Shown here: positions 7,546-16,509 of the stretch, one piece after another | How the letters are laid out: every line of letters begins with the position of its first letter | Numbering within the stretch: position 1 is the stretch's first letter | Assembly (NCBI RefSeq): GCF_003143515.1 | Contig: NZ_CP029343.1 | Location: 4,960,001-5,024,000 of the forward strand | Source of the DNA: Massilia oculi | Lineage (GTDB): Bacteria > Pseudomonadota > Gammaproteobacteria > Burkholderiales > Burkholderiaceae_D | Reading direction: 5' to 3' | Length of the DNA stretch: 64,000 bases | Notes under the pieces: model-generated | What the model saw: only the letters and a program-made list of their open reading frames with translations | What the model was told of the DNA's origin: nothing | Database searches by the model: none | Made by a program: the position numbers and the translations under genes

Positions 7546-9723
7546 TCAAATCCCTGGGGCATACGGGAAGCGGATCGACTTGTAGTGTTCGAGCGAGTGC
7601 GCGGGCTTGCGCACGCCGGCCGGCAGCGGCAGCCCGGACACGTCCTGGAAATAGGCGAGGCTGGCGTCGCGCCACCATTGCGCCTCGACGTGCTGCTGGG
7701 CCAGGCGCTGCGCGGTATCCGCGAAGCGCTGGGCATCGACGAAGGGTTTCATGCGCTGCCACTCGGCCTGCATTGCCGCGGCTTCGGCCACGCCGTGGTC
7801 GTAGCGGGCCACCAGCTCTTCCCACAGGGTGCGGCCGGACGGCATCCGGTAATCCCACGGCAGGCGGTGGAACCACAGCAGCAGCTCGGGCGGCGTGGTC
7901 CTGGGATCGGCGAAGCGGCGCGCCACCTCGGGCGCATACTGGGCCACGGCATTGCTGCCCTTGGCGGTGCGGTCGAAGCCGATGCCGTCGCGGCCGGCGC
8001 GGTGGTAATAGATCGGATTCCAGTCCGCGCGTTCCAGGTTGTCGACCCAGGGCGCCGGGCCATGGTGGTGGCTGCTGCCCATCACGTGGTTCAGGCCGAG
8101 CGGCGTCATGTAGTCGACCACGGCTTCGCGCGACCGCATCATCATGTTCACGACCGGGTCCAGCAGGCGCGCGTCCGGGCTGAAGGTCTGGGCCGCCCAC
8201 TCGCGTGCGATGGCGCGGCTGTCCAGGCCCTGGTCCCAGGCCATGCGGCCGTACATATACCAGTTGGCCTGGTCGAAGATCGAACCGCTCCAGCTGCGGC
8301 TGCTGCCGATATTGGCCACGCCCGCGATGCCGCCGACGCGGCCCTGCTTGCCCTGGATGGCGTCGGCCACCGTCAGCTTGCGGCCGCCAATGCGGGTATC
8401 GAATTCCAGGGTCTCCTGGAACATCGGGCCGAGATAGGCCAGGTGGGTGGCGAAGCCCAGGTATTCCTTGGTGATCTGGAATTCCATGATCAGCGGCGTC
8501 TTCGGCATGGCGCCGAAGATCGGGTGGGCCGGCTCGCGCGGCTGGAAGTCGATCGCGCCGTTCTTGACCTGCACCAGCACGTTGTCGTCGAACTTGCCGT
8601 CCAGCGGAATGAACTGGTCATAGCCCTCGACCGCGCGGTCGTGCGCCTTGCCCGCCTTCGACTCCTCGGGCGAGGCGTACACGAAGGCGCGCCACATCAC
8701 GATGCCCTTGTGTGGGGCCACGGCGCGCGCCAGCATATTGGCGCCGTCGGCGTGGTTGCGGCGATAGTCCTGCGGACCCGGCTGGCCTTCCGAATTGGCC
8801 TTGACCAGGAAGCCGCCGAAATCGGGAATGGTGCGGTAGATCTCGTCGGCCTTGTTCTTCCACCAGGCGGCGACTTCCGGGTCGAGCGGATCGGCCGTCT
8901 TCGTCTGCTTCATCTCGAGCGGGGTCGACCAGCGCACCGACAGGTAGACGCGGATGCCGTAGGGGCGCAGCACGTCGGCGATGGCGGCGGCCTTGGCGAT
9001 GAAGGGCGCGCCGAGCACCTCGGCCTTGGAGTTCACGTTGTTCAGCACGGTGCCGTTGATGCCCAGCGAGGCATTGGCGCGCGCATAGTCGGTATAGCGC
9101 GGATCGATGATGTGCGGGAGTTCCCACCAGTTCCAGATCGACTCGCCGGCATAGCCGCGCTCGACGCTGCGATCGAGGTTGTCCCAGTGGTTCAGCACGC
9201 GCAGGGGCAGGGTGGGGCTGGAGGCCAAGGCGATGCTGTCGGCGCGGGTGCCCAGTTGCAGCTGGCGCAGCCAGGCGAAGCTGCCATACAGCAGGCCGGC
9301 GTCGGCATTGGCCGCGACCAGGGTGACGGCGACGCCATTCAGCTTCGCGCGCCGCACCAGATAGCCTTCGTCGCCAAGCTTTTTCAACGCGTCGCGTACG
9401 GCGGGTGCGGCATCCAGGCCGGCCGGCAGGTCGGCGCCGCGCGCCAGCACGAGGGTGTCGAGGCGCGCCTTGTCGACGATGCCGGGCGCCTTGCCCAGCA
9501 TTCCCTCCAGGCCGCGTTGCAGCTCGGCGCGCGCCGCGCCTTTGGTGGGGCTGTCGGCGCCGAGCACCAGGATCGCATCGGGGACGTGTGCGCGCTGGGC
9601 GGCGGGGAGGGGTTGATAGCGCAACCACAGCTGGTAGCCATCTTCTGCGGCGGCATGGGTCGGCATGCACAGCAGCATGCCGAAAAGAAATGCGGCCCAG
9701 AGCCGCCCGAAGAGTCGGTGCAT
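7546..9723 (-). CDS. aguA: GH67 alpha-glucuronidase
   Basis: The 725-residue protein starts with a signal peptide (MHRLFGRLWAAFLFGMLLC... cut near THAAAED). It shows GH67 landmarks: LRVLNHWDNLDRSVERGYAG, the acid/base Glu312 in KANSEGQPGP, Asp392 in KNGAIDFQPREP and Glu420 in MEFQITKEYLGF. The 28-residue gap between the last two matches the paired catalytic bases of characterised GH67 enzymes. These enzymes remove (4-O-methyl)glucuronic acid from the non-reducing end of xylo-oligosaccharides. The start at 9723 is preferred because GGAG precedes it by eight bases and the signal peptide begins there; an ATG at 9771 would put a charged stretch ahead of it. It is the first gene of the leftward operon; export implies action in the periplasm or outside. 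Confidence 0.95.
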   Translation of the reverse strand: MHRLFGRLWAAFLFGMLLCMPTHAAAEDGYQLWLRYQPLPAAQRAHVPDAILVLGADSPTKGAARAELQRGLEGMLGKAPGIVDKARLDTLVLARGADLPAGLDAAPAVRDALKKLGDEGYLVRRAKLNGVAVTLVAANADAGLLYGSFAWLRQLQLGTRADSIALASSPTLPLRVLNHWDNLDRSVERGYAGESIWNWWELPHIIDPRYTDYARANASLGINGTVLNNVNSKAEVLGAPFIAKAAAIADVLRPYGIRVYLSVRWSTPLEMKQTKTADPLDPEVAAWWKNKADEIYRTIPDFGGFLVKANSEGQPGPQDYRRNHADGANMLARAVAPHKGIVMWRAFVYASPEESKAGKAHDRAVEGYDQFIPLDGKFDDNVLVQVKNGAIDFQPREPAHPIFGAMPKTPLIMEFQITKEYLGFATHLAYLGPMFQETLEFDTRIGGRKLTVADAIQGKQGRVGGIAGVANIGSSRSWSGSIFDQANWYMYGRMAWDQGLDSRAIAREWAAQTFSPDARLLDPVVNMMMRSREAVVDYMTPLGLNHVMGSSHHHGPAPWVDNLERADWNPIYYHRAGRDGIGFDRTAKGSNAVAQYAPEVARRFADPRTTPPELLLWFHRLPWDYRMPSGRTLWEELVARYDHGVAEAAAMQAEWQRMKPFVDAQRFADTAQRLAQQHVEAQWWRDASLAYFQDVSGLPLPAGVRKPAHSLEHYKSIRFPYAPGI

Positions 9724-9784
9724 GAGGTTGTCTCCATGTTTTTTTGAACCGGAATGTTTGTTTTGTATCATCCGGCTTCGGGAA

Positions 9785-9797
9785 TGTTAGCGCGAAC
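9785..9797. promoter_or_regulatory. putative LacI-family operator upstream of GH67
   Basis: TGTTA-GCGC-GAAC is a near-palindrome about 60 bp upstream of the GH67 start codon. With the preceding A it repeats exactly, in inverted orientation, the 14-bp sequence upstream of the LacI gene (627-640). This suggests that the same regulator controls both transcription units; binding is inferred. Confidence 0.5.
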
Positions 9798-9928
9798 CTT
9801 TTCGATTTGAAAGCGTTTTGTTTCTTTGCGCTTGTTGTGGAAGGGACTGATGGCGGTCCAGCGGTCGACGCCTCGGCACGGCTTGATATGCATAACATTC
9901 GCGCTTTACCAACGGTCCGAATATTTTG

Positions 9929-9958
9929 TTGACAATCATTATTTTTGACCAGTAGACT
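9929..9958 (+). promoter_or_regulatory. sigma-70-type promoter of the TonB-dependent receptor transcript
   Basis: A perfect -35 box TTGACA (9929-9934) is followed after 18 bp by TAGACT (9953-9958). Transcription would start near 9965, so the inverted repeat at 9972-9985 would lie just downstream of the start, a typical repressor roadblock position. Confidence 0.55.
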
Positions 9959-9971
9959 GGGATGGTTGCGA

Positions 9972-9985
9972 TAACATTCGTGTTA
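9972..9985. promoter_or_regulatory. putative operator, inverted repeat TAACA-N4-TGTTA
   Basis: TAACA-TTCG-TGTTA is an inverted repeat with a 4-bp centre. The same architecture, TAACA-TAAA-TGTTA, occurs at 13489-13502 upstream of the xylose operon. The half-sites match those of the LacI-like operators at 627 and 9785 but in everted order. A further pair, ATGTT-CG-TAACAT, follows at 9992-10004. It lies just downstream of the predicted receptor promoter. Confidence 0.5.
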
Positions 9986-10038
9986 ATAGAGATGTTCGTA
10001 ACATGTGCTTGAAGTAAAAAAATAACGAGGAGATAAGC

Positions 10039-10194
10039 ATGCAACAACGAGACGTCACCGCACGTCCGGCCATGCCATCTGGCGGCCGCACCCTTCACCC
10101 ATCCATTCCAGTCGCGTGGTCGGCGTCGCCCACCCCGCGCCGAGCGCATCCAGTCTGTTCGACCAACGTTTCGACCGACGTGACCTGCCGTTAG
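10039..10194 (+). CDS. possible 51-residue leader peptide
   Basis: The open frame begins MQQRDVTARPAMPSGG and ends VTCR-stop. Its ATG lies six bases after GAGGAG, one of the strongest ribosome binding sites in this region. Codon third positions are mostly G or C like the neighbouring genes. It has no hydrophobic segment and no recognisable domain, and it lies within the predicted leader of the receptor mRNA, about 120 bp before the receptor start. It may be a regulatory leader peptide or simply a chance frame in G+C-rich DNA; no function is assigned. Confidence 0.3.
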   Translation: MQQRDVTARPAMPSGGRTLHPSIPVAWSASPTPRRAHPVCSTNVSTDVTCR

Positions 10195-10315
10195 AGCGCG
10201 CCGGGAAGATCGCCCCGTTTGTCGCACCGGGCAGTCTTACGTACCACCAGACAACCGTAGAAGGTTGCTTACTCAGCAGTAATTAGAAGTAGAAAAAACC
10301 ATCAGGAGACATTGA

Positions 10316-13300
10316 ATGACTCGCAATTCGAAGCAGCAGGGTGCAGCGCGCCGGCGCCAATGGGCGCTTGGCCTGACCGTCATGGCTGGCCTGGTTCACC
10401 AGGCCTATGCGCAGGACGCCACCGCCACCACCACCGACGCCAACGCGCAGGCCAACGTGAACGTCGTGAAAGTCACCGGCTACCGCGGCAGCCTGCTGGC
10501 GTCCGCGCGCGACAAGAAGGAAGCCGTCGGCTTCCAGGACACCATCAGTTCGGAAGACATGGGTAAATTCCCGGACAAGAACATCGCGGAATCGCTCAGC
10601 CGCATTCCCGGCGTCCAGATTTCGCGCGACGTGACCGGCGAGGGCATGAACGTCCAGATCCGCGGCCTGGGCTCCAGCTTCACGAAAGTCCTGCTGAACA
10701 ACGCGCAGATCGCGGTGGCGTCTTCCGGCCCGATCGACGGCGCCAGCACCAACCGCGAGATCGACCTCGACCTGCTGCCGACCGAACTGTTCACCAAGCT
10801 GACCGTCAGCAAGAGCCCGAATGCCTCGCAGCTCGAGGGTGGCGCCGCCGGCGTCGTCAATCTGCGCAGCGCACGCCCGTTCGACAAGGAAGGCACCTAC
10901 GTCGTCTACAGCGCGACCGCGCAGAAGCAGGAAATCGCCAACGACGTCGGCGCACGCGGCTCGCTGCTGGCCAGCAAGACCTGGGGCGACAAGTTCGGTA
11001 TCCTCGGCGGCGTGTACTTCAACCGCCAGAAGGCGCGCACCACCGGCTACGAGACGGTCGGCCTGACCAACGCCAACCTGTCGGCCGCGCAGAACGGCCT
11101 GCCGTCGCGTAACAACACCGGCGGCGGCAACTGGACGATTCCGGCCACCGTGCCGGTCGGCGCGGGCGCGGGCCTCATCCCCGGCACGCCGATCAACCAG
11201 GGCTTCCTGGAGGCCAACAACCCGGGCACGAGCATCACCGCGATCGACAACGCGCTGGTGCCCCGCCTCGGCCGCTACATGGAGTACTACGGCGACCGCG
11301 ACAAGGCGTCGGCCATCATCAGCGCCGAATACCGTCCGACCGAGAACCTGCAGTTCTACGTCGACACGCTGTACAGCGAAAAAGACGACGACATGCAGCG
11401 CATCGGCTACACCTGGGCCATGCGCAACGAGTTCGCCATCCCGCTCAACATGACGGTGGACCGCGCCGACTGCAACGCCGGCTGCACGGCGACGGGCGGC
11501 ACCTTCGCCAACGCGCGTTCCTTCATCGAATACGGACCGCGCCGCGACAAGACCACGCTCAAGGGCATCAATCCCGGGATGACGTGGCAGATCGCCCCGA
11601 CCCTGAAGCTCGAGGCGCAGGCCAACGCGACGAAGTCGGACTTCAGCCACGAAGCGCCGACGGTCATGCCCATCACGCCGGCCGGCAGCGGCCTCGTGGC
11701 GACCTACGACGCCACCAACGGCGGCGTGCCTAACATTACCTTCAACAAGGACCTGAACGACCCGTCGCAATACGTATGGGCAGGTGGCCGCGTCAATATC
11801 CAGAACGAGCTGCGCGAAACCAGCACCAAGGGCTTCCATACCGACCTGACCTGGGGCGACAACAAGCTGAACCTGAAGCTCGGCTACGCCTACGACGACA
11901 TCGACCGCCGCATCCGCGGCCAGGACAACTCGGCCGCCTGGCAGGCCGCGGTGTGCGGCAACAATCCAAGCGTGTTCCTGCAAGGCCCCAACGGCGCGCC
12001 GACCTGCGATGGCGCCAACACGCCAGGCGCAAGCGCGGCAGCCCTCTATCCGGGCTTCGGCACCGGCTACACCGCTGGCCGCAATGACCAGCTGGTCTAC
12101 CAGGGTTCGCTGATCCCCGCCGACAAGCTGTCCAGCTACCTGGTGCCTGGCGAATACGGCCGCCTGGTCGTCGACTGGGACCGGTTCAGGAAGGATTCGA
12201 ACTACGACTACTACAACTCGACGGCGCCGGATTCGACCAGTTCGTCGACGGGGGCGAGCGCGGGCTTCATGCGTGAGAAGACCTCGGGCTTCTATACCGA
12301 GATCAATGGTTCGACCTTGCTCGCCAACATGCCGTTCCGGTACAACGCCGGTGTCCGCTACGTGCGCACCAAGCAGCAAGTCGGCTCCCTGAATTCGTTC
12401 AGCGACCCACGCAACGCTTCGCTCACGCTCAATGGCTCCAAGTACCCGAACGCCACCCAGTGGCAGTATGTGGACAATACTTACAACAACACGCTGCCAT
12501 CGGGCACCGCTGCCCTGACGGTTGCCAACAACGTCATCGTGCGCGCCGCGGCATCGAAGAGCATGACGCGCGCCAATCCGAACTCGCTGCGTCCCGGTAT
12601 CAATTTCAGCTCGGTGTCGGCCGACGTCGGCACGATCGGCAGCCCGGAACTGCAGCCCTACATCTCGAAGAATCTGGACTTCGGCGTCGACTGGTACACC
12701 GGCGGTGAAGGCTATGTGAGCCTGACCGTGTTCCAGAAGAAGCTCAAGGGCTTCACGGTGATCGAGAACCGTACCTTGCCGTTCAGCGCGCTGGAGCAGT
12801 ATGGCGTCACCTACGCCAACCTGATTCCCAATGCACAGGCGGCGATCGACGCGCGCGGCGGTCCGGGCGCGGCGACCGTGGTGATGAGCCAGGAGCGCAA
12901 TGCCGGCGGCATCCTGCGGATCCGCGGCCTGGAAATCGGCTGGGTCCAGCCGCTCGACAAGTTCTTGCCGATCAAGGGCTTCGGTTTCAGCGAAACCGCG
13001 ACCCTGATCAACCAGTCGGCCAGCGGAGAAGGCACGAACGGCTTCGTGGCGCTGAACGTGCCGCGCAAGAGCAACAACTTCGGCGTCTATTACGAGAACC
13101 ATGGCTTCATGGCCCGTTTCTCGCACACCTACCGCGAAGGCAGCCAGGCGGCCAACGGCGGCCAGAACGGTATCGCGGCGGCTGCCCTGTATGGCCGCGC
13201 CTACAAGCAGGCCGACTTCTCGTCGAGCGTGGATCTCGAGCAGGTGTTCGATCGTGAGAACTGGCCGACCATCACCTTCGATGTCGTCAACATCAACAAG

Positions 13301-13396
13301 GCCAAGCGGGACTCGTACTTCCAGTTCGAGAACGCGCAGTTCGGCTTCTACGATCCGGGCCGTACCTTCCAGCTGGGCCTGCGCGGCAAGTTCTGA
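10316..13396 (+). CDS. TonB-dependent receptor, xylan-locus type
   Basis: The protein has 1026 residues with a signal peptide (cut near HQAYAQDA). A TonB-box-like VVKVTGYRGSLLAS follows, then a plug domain with GFQDTISSEDMGKFPDKN, IAESLSRIPGVQI and MNVQIRGLGSSFTKVLLNN. A long 22-strand-type barrel follows and ends in Phe (LGLRGKF). The plug wording is typical of the large Xanthomonas/Caulobacter receptor group that takes up plant-derived oligosaccharides. It would import xylo-oligosaccharides, possibly glucuronate-decorated, across the outer membrane using TonB energy. The substrate is inferred from the genes on both sides. Its upstream region carries a good promoter and LacI-like inverted repeats. 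Confidence 0.93.
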   Translation: MTRNSKQQGAARRRQWALGLTVMAGLVHQAYAQDATATTTDANAQANVNVVKVTGYRGSLLASARDKKEAVGFQDTISSEDMGKFPDKNIAESLSRIPGVQISRDVTGEGMNVQIRGLGSSFTKVLLNNAQIAVASSGPIDGASTNREIDLDLLPTELFTKLTVSKSPNASQLEGGAAGVVNLRSARPFDKEGTYVVYSATAQKQEIANDVGARGSLLASKTWGDKFGILGGVYFNRQKARTTGYETVGLTNANLSAAQNGLPSRNNTGGGNWTIPATVPVGAGAGLIPGTPINQGFLEANNPGTSITAIDNALVPRLGRYMEYYGDRDKASAIISAEYRPTENLQFYVDTLYSEKDDDMQRIGYTWAMRNEFAIPLNMTVDRADCNAGCTATGGTFANARSFIEYGPRRDKTTLKGINPGMTWQIAPTLKLEAQANATKSDFSHEAPTVMPITPAGSGLVATYDATNGGVPNITFNKDLNDPSQYVWAGGRVNIQNELRETSTKGFHTDLTWGDNKLNLKLGYAYDDIDRRIRGQDNSAAWQAAVCGNNPSVFLQGPNGAPTCDGANTPGASAAALYPGFGTGYTAGRNDQLVYQGSLIPADKLSSYLVPGEYGRLVVDWDRFRKDSNYDYYNSTAPDSTSSSTGASAGFMREKTSGFYTEINGSTLLANMPFRYNAGVRYVRTKQQVGSLNSFSDPRNASLTLNGSKYPNATQWQYVDNTYNNTLPSGTAALTVANNVIVRAAASKSMTRANPNSLRPGINFSSVSADVGTIGSPELQPYISKNLDFGVDWYTGGEGYVSLTVFQKKLKGFTVIENRTLPFSALEQYGVTYANLIPNAQAAIDARGGPGAATVVMSQERNAGGILRIRGLEIGWVQPLDKFLPIKGFGFSETATLINQSASGEGTNGFVALNVPRKSNNFGVYYENHGFMARFSHTYREGSQAANGGQNGIAAAALYGRAYKQADFSSSVDLEQVFDRENWPTITFDVVNINKAKRDSYFQFENAQFGFYDPGRTFQLGLRGKF

Positions 13397-13417
13397 CGCT
13401 CGCGTCGCTTGCTTCGC

Positions 13418-13447
13418 CGCCAGCGCTCACCACGGTGAGCGCTGGCG
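13418..13447 (+). terminator. long perfect hairpin after the receptor gene
   Basis: A 14-bp perfect stem (CGCCAGCGCTCACC and its complement) with a two-base centre starts 22 bp after the receptor stop codon. There is no downstream T-run, so it may act as an mRNA 3'-end stabiliser or a Rho-dependent end rather than a classical intrinsic terminator. Confidence 0.5.
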
Positions 13448-13488
13448 CCAAAGTTCGGCGCAAGCTTGGGAAATTCGAATGATTGCGT

Positions 13489-13502
13489 TAACATAAATGT
13501 TA
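13489..13502. promoter_or_regulatory. putative operator of the oxidative xylose operon
   Basis: The perfect inverted repeat TAACAT-AA-ATGTTA lies about 90 bp upstream of the first gene of the operon. It has the same TAACA-N4-TGTTA layout as the site at 9972-9985. A TAGAAT sequence overlapping its right half (13501-13506) could serve as a -10 box, so a bound regulator would block RNA polymerase; no convincing -35 box is seen. Confidence 0.5.
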
Positions 13503-13591
13503 GAATCATGTCTGGCCCGGTTTGCGCCATCGACCCGCACCACGAACCCGATACTGCCGCCCCGAGGGGCGGCATCATCAATAGAGGAATC

Positions 13592-14776
13592 ATGACTACC
13601 ATCCAAGCCAATCCGCTTCCCGATGACCTCGACCGCGCGCTGCTGGTCGGCCGGGTCTGGCGCACCGGCGCCAACGAAGGTCCAGCCGTGGTCGCCGTGC
13701 GCGGCGGCCGCGTGGTCGACATCACCCGCCATGCGCCGACCGTGGCCGACCTGTTCGAACGCCGCGACCTGCTGGCCATCGCGGGCAGCGCCGAGGGCGA
13801 GGACCTTGGCGAGGTGCGCGCGCTGATGGACGCCGCGCTGCGCGGCGAGGCCGGCGCCGACGGCATCCGCCTGCTGGCGCCATGCGACCTGCAGGCGATC
13901 AAGGCCGCTGGGGTGACGTTCGCCGTCAGCCTGCTGGAACGCGTGATCGAAGAGCAGGCCAAGGGCGACCCGTCGCGTGCCGAGGCCCTGCGCGCGCAGT
14001 TGCAGGCGACCATCGGCACCGACCTGTCGGACATCGTGCCGGGCTCCGAGGCCTCGCAGCGCCTGAAGACCGAGCTGTCGGCGCGCGGCCTGTGGTCGCA
14101 GTACATGGAGGTGGGCATCGGCCCGGACGCCGAAGTCTTCACCAAGTCGCAGCCGATGTCGTCGGTCGGCCACGGCGCCGACATCGGCCTGCATCCGACC
14201 TCGCACTGGAACAATCCCGAACCCGAGATCGTGCTGGCGGTGAACAGCCGCGCCGAGATCGTCGGCGCCACCCTGGGCAACGACGTCAACCTGCGCGACA
14301 TCGAAGGCCGCAGCGCCCTGTTGCTGGGCAAGGCCAAGGACAATAACGGCTCCTGCGCCATCGGCCCCTTCATCCGCCTGTTCGACGACACCTACACGCT
14401 CGACACCCTGCGCGAGTGCGAAGTGAACATGCTGATCGAAGGCGTGGACGATGGCTTCATCCTGGAAGGCAGCAGCCGCATGCGCGAGATCAGCCGCGAC
14501 CCGCTCGACCTGGTCGCCCAGACCTGCGGTCCGCACCACCAGTACCCGGACGGCTTCATGCTGTTCCTCGGCACGATGTTCTCGCCGATCAAGGACCGCG
14601 ACGCCGAAGGCGGCGGCTTCACCCACCACCTGGGCGACAAGGTCGGCATCTCGACCCCATCGCTCGGCACCCTGGTCAACACCGTGCAACGCAGCGACGC
14701 GATCACGCCCTGGACCTTCGGCGTGCGCGCCCTGTACGCCAACCTGGCGCAGCGCGGCCTGCTGGTCCAGAAATAA
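13592..14776 (+). CDS. xylX: FAH-family 2-keto-3-deoxy-D-xylonate dehydratase (XylX type)
   Basis: This 394-residue protein belongs to the fumarylacetoacetate hydrolase superfamily, seen in EVFTKSQPMSSVGHGADIGL, the metal-binding NNPEPEIVLAVNSR and VGATLGNDVNLRDIEGRS. The start at 13592 follows GAGG and leaves a 195-bp leader after the receptor gene. In Caulobacter a protein of this family, XylX, dehydrates 2-keto-3-deoxy-D-xylonate to 2-oxoglutarate semialdehyde. Here it is directly followed by the three other Weimberg genes, which supports that role over the many other FAH-family activities. The related arabinose enzyme (2-keto-3-deoxy-L-arabonate dehydratase) is the main alternative. Confidence 0.82.
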   Translation: MTTIQANPLPDDLDRALLVGRVWRTGANEGPAVVAVRGGRVVDITRHAPTVADLFERRDLLAIAGSAEGEDLGEVRALMDAALRGEAGADGIRLLAPCDLQAIKAAGVTFAVSLLERVIEEQAKGDPSRAEALRAQLQATIGTDLSDIVPGSEASQRLKTELSARGLWSQYMEVGIGPDAEVFTKSQPMSSVGHGADIGLHPTSHWNNPEPEIVLAVNSRAEIVGATLGNDVNLRDIEGRSALLLGKAKDNNGSCAIGPFIRLFDDTYTLDTLRECEVNMLIEGVDDGFILEGSSRMREISRDPLDLVAQTCGPHHQYPDGFMLFLGTMFSPIKDRDAEGGGFTHHLGDKVGISTPSLGTLVNTVQRSDAITPWTFGVRALYANLAQRGLLVQK

Positions 14777-14802
14777 AAAACAGCCTTTCATACGAAAACC
14801 CC

Positions 14803-15621
14803 ATGTCTGACACTAATCAATCGGGCTTTAACAGCGCAGCCTTTGTATACGCAAGTTATCCGGACCTGAACGGCAAGCGCGTCGTCATCACCGGCGGCGG
14901 CAGCGGCATTGGCGCCGAGCTGGTCACCGCCTTCGTCGGGCAGGGCGCCCGGGTCTGGTTCCTCGACATCGCCGAGGGCGCGGGACGCGCCCTGGCCGAG
15001 TCGCTGGCCGCATCGGCGGCCAACCCGACCCACGCGCCGCGCTTCGTCCACTGCGACCTGACCGACCTCGATGCGCTCAAGCGCGCCTTCGACGGCATCG
15101 TGCAGGAAGCCGGCGCTGTCGACATCCTGCTCAATAACGCGGCCAACGACGACCGTCACAGCATCGGCGACGTCACCCCAGCCTATTGGGAAAGCCGGAT
15201 GAACGTCAACCTGCGCCACCAGTTCTTCTGTTCCCAGGCCGTCATTCCAGGCATGCGGGAGCAGGGCCATGGCGTGATCCAGAATTTCGGCTCGATCTCG
15301 TGGCACCTGCCGCATACCGAGCTGGCCCTGTACATGACGGCCAAGGCCGGGGTCGAGGGCATGACGCGCGCGATGGCGCGCGAACTCGGACCGCACGGCA
15401 TCCGCACCGTCGCGGTGATTCCTGGCGCGGTGCGTACCCCGCGCCAGGAAGCGCTGTGGCATACGCCACACGAGGAAGCGCGCATCCTGAACGGCCAGTG
15501 CCTGCAGGAGCGCGTGGAAATGCAGGACGTCGCGGCGCTGTCGCTGTTCCTGGCCTCGAACAATGCGCGCCGCTGCAGCGGCCGCGAATACTTCATCGAC
15601 GCGGGCTGGTACGGCGCATGA
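14803..15621 (+). CDS. xylB: D-xylose 1-dehydrogenase, SDR family (Caulobacter XylB type)
   Basis: The 272-residue protein is a short-chain dehydrogenase with the Rossmann motif VVITGGGSGIGAE (about residues 24-36). The catalytic segment is FGSISWHLPHTELALYMTAKAG, with the Tyr-x3-Lys pair replaced in spacing by the Y-MTAK form. Distinctive stretches NNAANDDRHSIGDVTPAYWE, RMNVNLRHQFFCSQAV and GREYFIDAGWYG match the Caulobacter crescentus xylose dehydrogenase XylB closely. It would oxidise D-xylose to D-xylonolactone with NAD+. This XylB is unrelated to the xylulokinase of the same name in E. coli. The start is 26 bp after the xylX stop codon; the stop overlaps the next ATG (ATGA), so the genes are translationally coupled. 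Confidence 0.93.
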   Translation: MSDTNQSGFNSAAFVYASYPDLNGKRVVITGGGSGIGAELVTAFVGQGARVWFLDIAEGAGRALAESLAASAANPTHAPRFVHCDLTDLDALKRAFDGIVQEAGAVDILLNNAANDDRHSIGDVTPAYWESRMNVNLRHQFFCSQAVIPGMREQGHGVIQNFGSISWHLPHTELALYMTAKAGVEGMTRAMARELGPHGIRTVAVIPGAVRTPRQEALWHTPHEEARILNGQCLQERVEMQDVAALSLFLASNNARRCSGREYFIDAGWYGA

Positions 15622-16496
15622 ATAGCGCGCCGCACTGCCTGTGGGAGGTGGGCGCCACGCTTGGCGAAGGCGCGCTGTGGCATGGCGCGGCGGGCCAGGT
15701 GTGGTTCGTCGACATCAAGGGCCGGCGCCTGCATTGCTACGACACCCGGGACGGTGGAAAGCGCAGCTGGGACGCGCCGGGGCAGGTGAGTTTCGTGGTG
15801 CCGGTCGCGGGCGGCGGTTTCGTCTGCTCGCTGGAGGATGGCCTGTACCGCTTCCACGAGGCGAGCGGCGAATTCGCCCCCTTGCTGAAGGTCGAGGCCG
15901 ACCAGCCGGGCAACCGCTTCAACGATGGCCACGTCGATGCCGCGGGCAATCTGTGGTTCGGTTCGATGGACGATGCCGAGGACCAGACCACCGGCGCCCT
16001 ATACCGTTTCGACGGACGCGAGGCGAGCCGCGTGGACGACGGCTACGTGATCACCAACGGCCCGGCCATCAGCCCCGACGGGCGCACGCTGTACCATACC
16101 GATACGCTGGCGCAGCGCATCTACGCCTTCGACCTGGGCCAGGACGGCCAGGTCGCGCGCAAGCGGCTGTTCACCGAACTGGCCGACGGCGGCTATCCGG
16201 ACGGGATGGCGGTCGATGCCGAAGGCTGCCTGTGGGTGGCCACCTTCGGCGGCTGGCGCATCGACCGCTTCGACCCGCAGGGACGCAAGGTGGGCGAAGT
16301 GCGCTTCCCGTGCGCCAACATCACCAAGCTGGCCTTCGGCGGCGACGACCTGCGCACCGTGTATGCGACGACGGCGCGCAAGGGCCTGTCCGCCGCCCAG
16401 CTCGAGGCGCAGCCGCTCGCGGGCGGACTGTTCACCTTCCGCGCCGACGTGCCGGGACTGCCGCAGCATGCGCTGCGGCTGCAGGATCAACCATAG
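15618..16496 (+). CDS. xylC: SMP-30/gluconolactonase-family xylonolactonase
   Basis: The 292-residue protein is a six-bladed propeller of the SMP-30/Gluconolaconase/LRE family. It shows the expected N-terminal LGEGALWH with the metal-ligand Glu, NRFNDGHVDAAGNLWFGSMD, NGPAISPDGRTLYHTDT and DGMAVDAEGCLWVA. These enzymes open sugar lactones with a divalent metal; here the substrate would be D-xylonolactone made by the preceding dehydrogenase. It overlaps the dehydrogenase gene by 4 bp and is followed 13 bp later by the dehydratase gene, which fixes its place as step two of the pathway. Confidence 0.92.
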   Translation: MNSAPHCLWEVGATLGEGALWHGAAGQVWFVDIKGRRLHCYDTRDGGKRSWDAPGQVSFVVPVAGGGFVCSLEDGLYRFHEASGEFAPLLKVEADQPGNRFNDGHVDAAGNLWFGSMDDAEDQTTGALYRFDGREASRVDDGYVITNGPAISPDGRTLYHTDTLAQRIYAFDLGQDGQVARKRLFTELADGGYPDGMAVDAEGCLWVATFGGWRIDRFDPQGRKVGEVRFPCANITKLAFGGDDLRTVYATTARKGLSAAQLEAQPLAGGLFTFRADVPGLPQHALRLQDQP

Positions 16497-16509
16497 AATA
16501 ATCGACTCA

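Larger units (their letters stand above)
9724..10315. other. divergent control region between GH67 and the TonB-dependent receptor gene
   Basis: This 592-bp region contains no long gene. Features seen are a LacI-like operator at 9785, a copy of ATAACATTCG at 9892-9901 and again at 9971-9980, a sigma-70-like promoter at 9929-9958 reading right, an inverted repeat at 9972-9985, a TGTT/AACA half-site pair at 9992-10004, and a short open frame with a strong ribosome binding site at 10039-10194. The receptor's own ribosome binding site (AGGAG, 10304-10308) lies seven bases before its ATG. The distance between the promoter and the receptor start (about 350 bp) implies a long leader mRNA. Confidence 0.6.

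Noticed and set aside
9787..10227. 146-codon leftward frame in the receptor/GH67 control region
   Set aside because: No ribosome binding site, no domain, and it overlaps promoter and operator sequences; the composition changes mid-frame.
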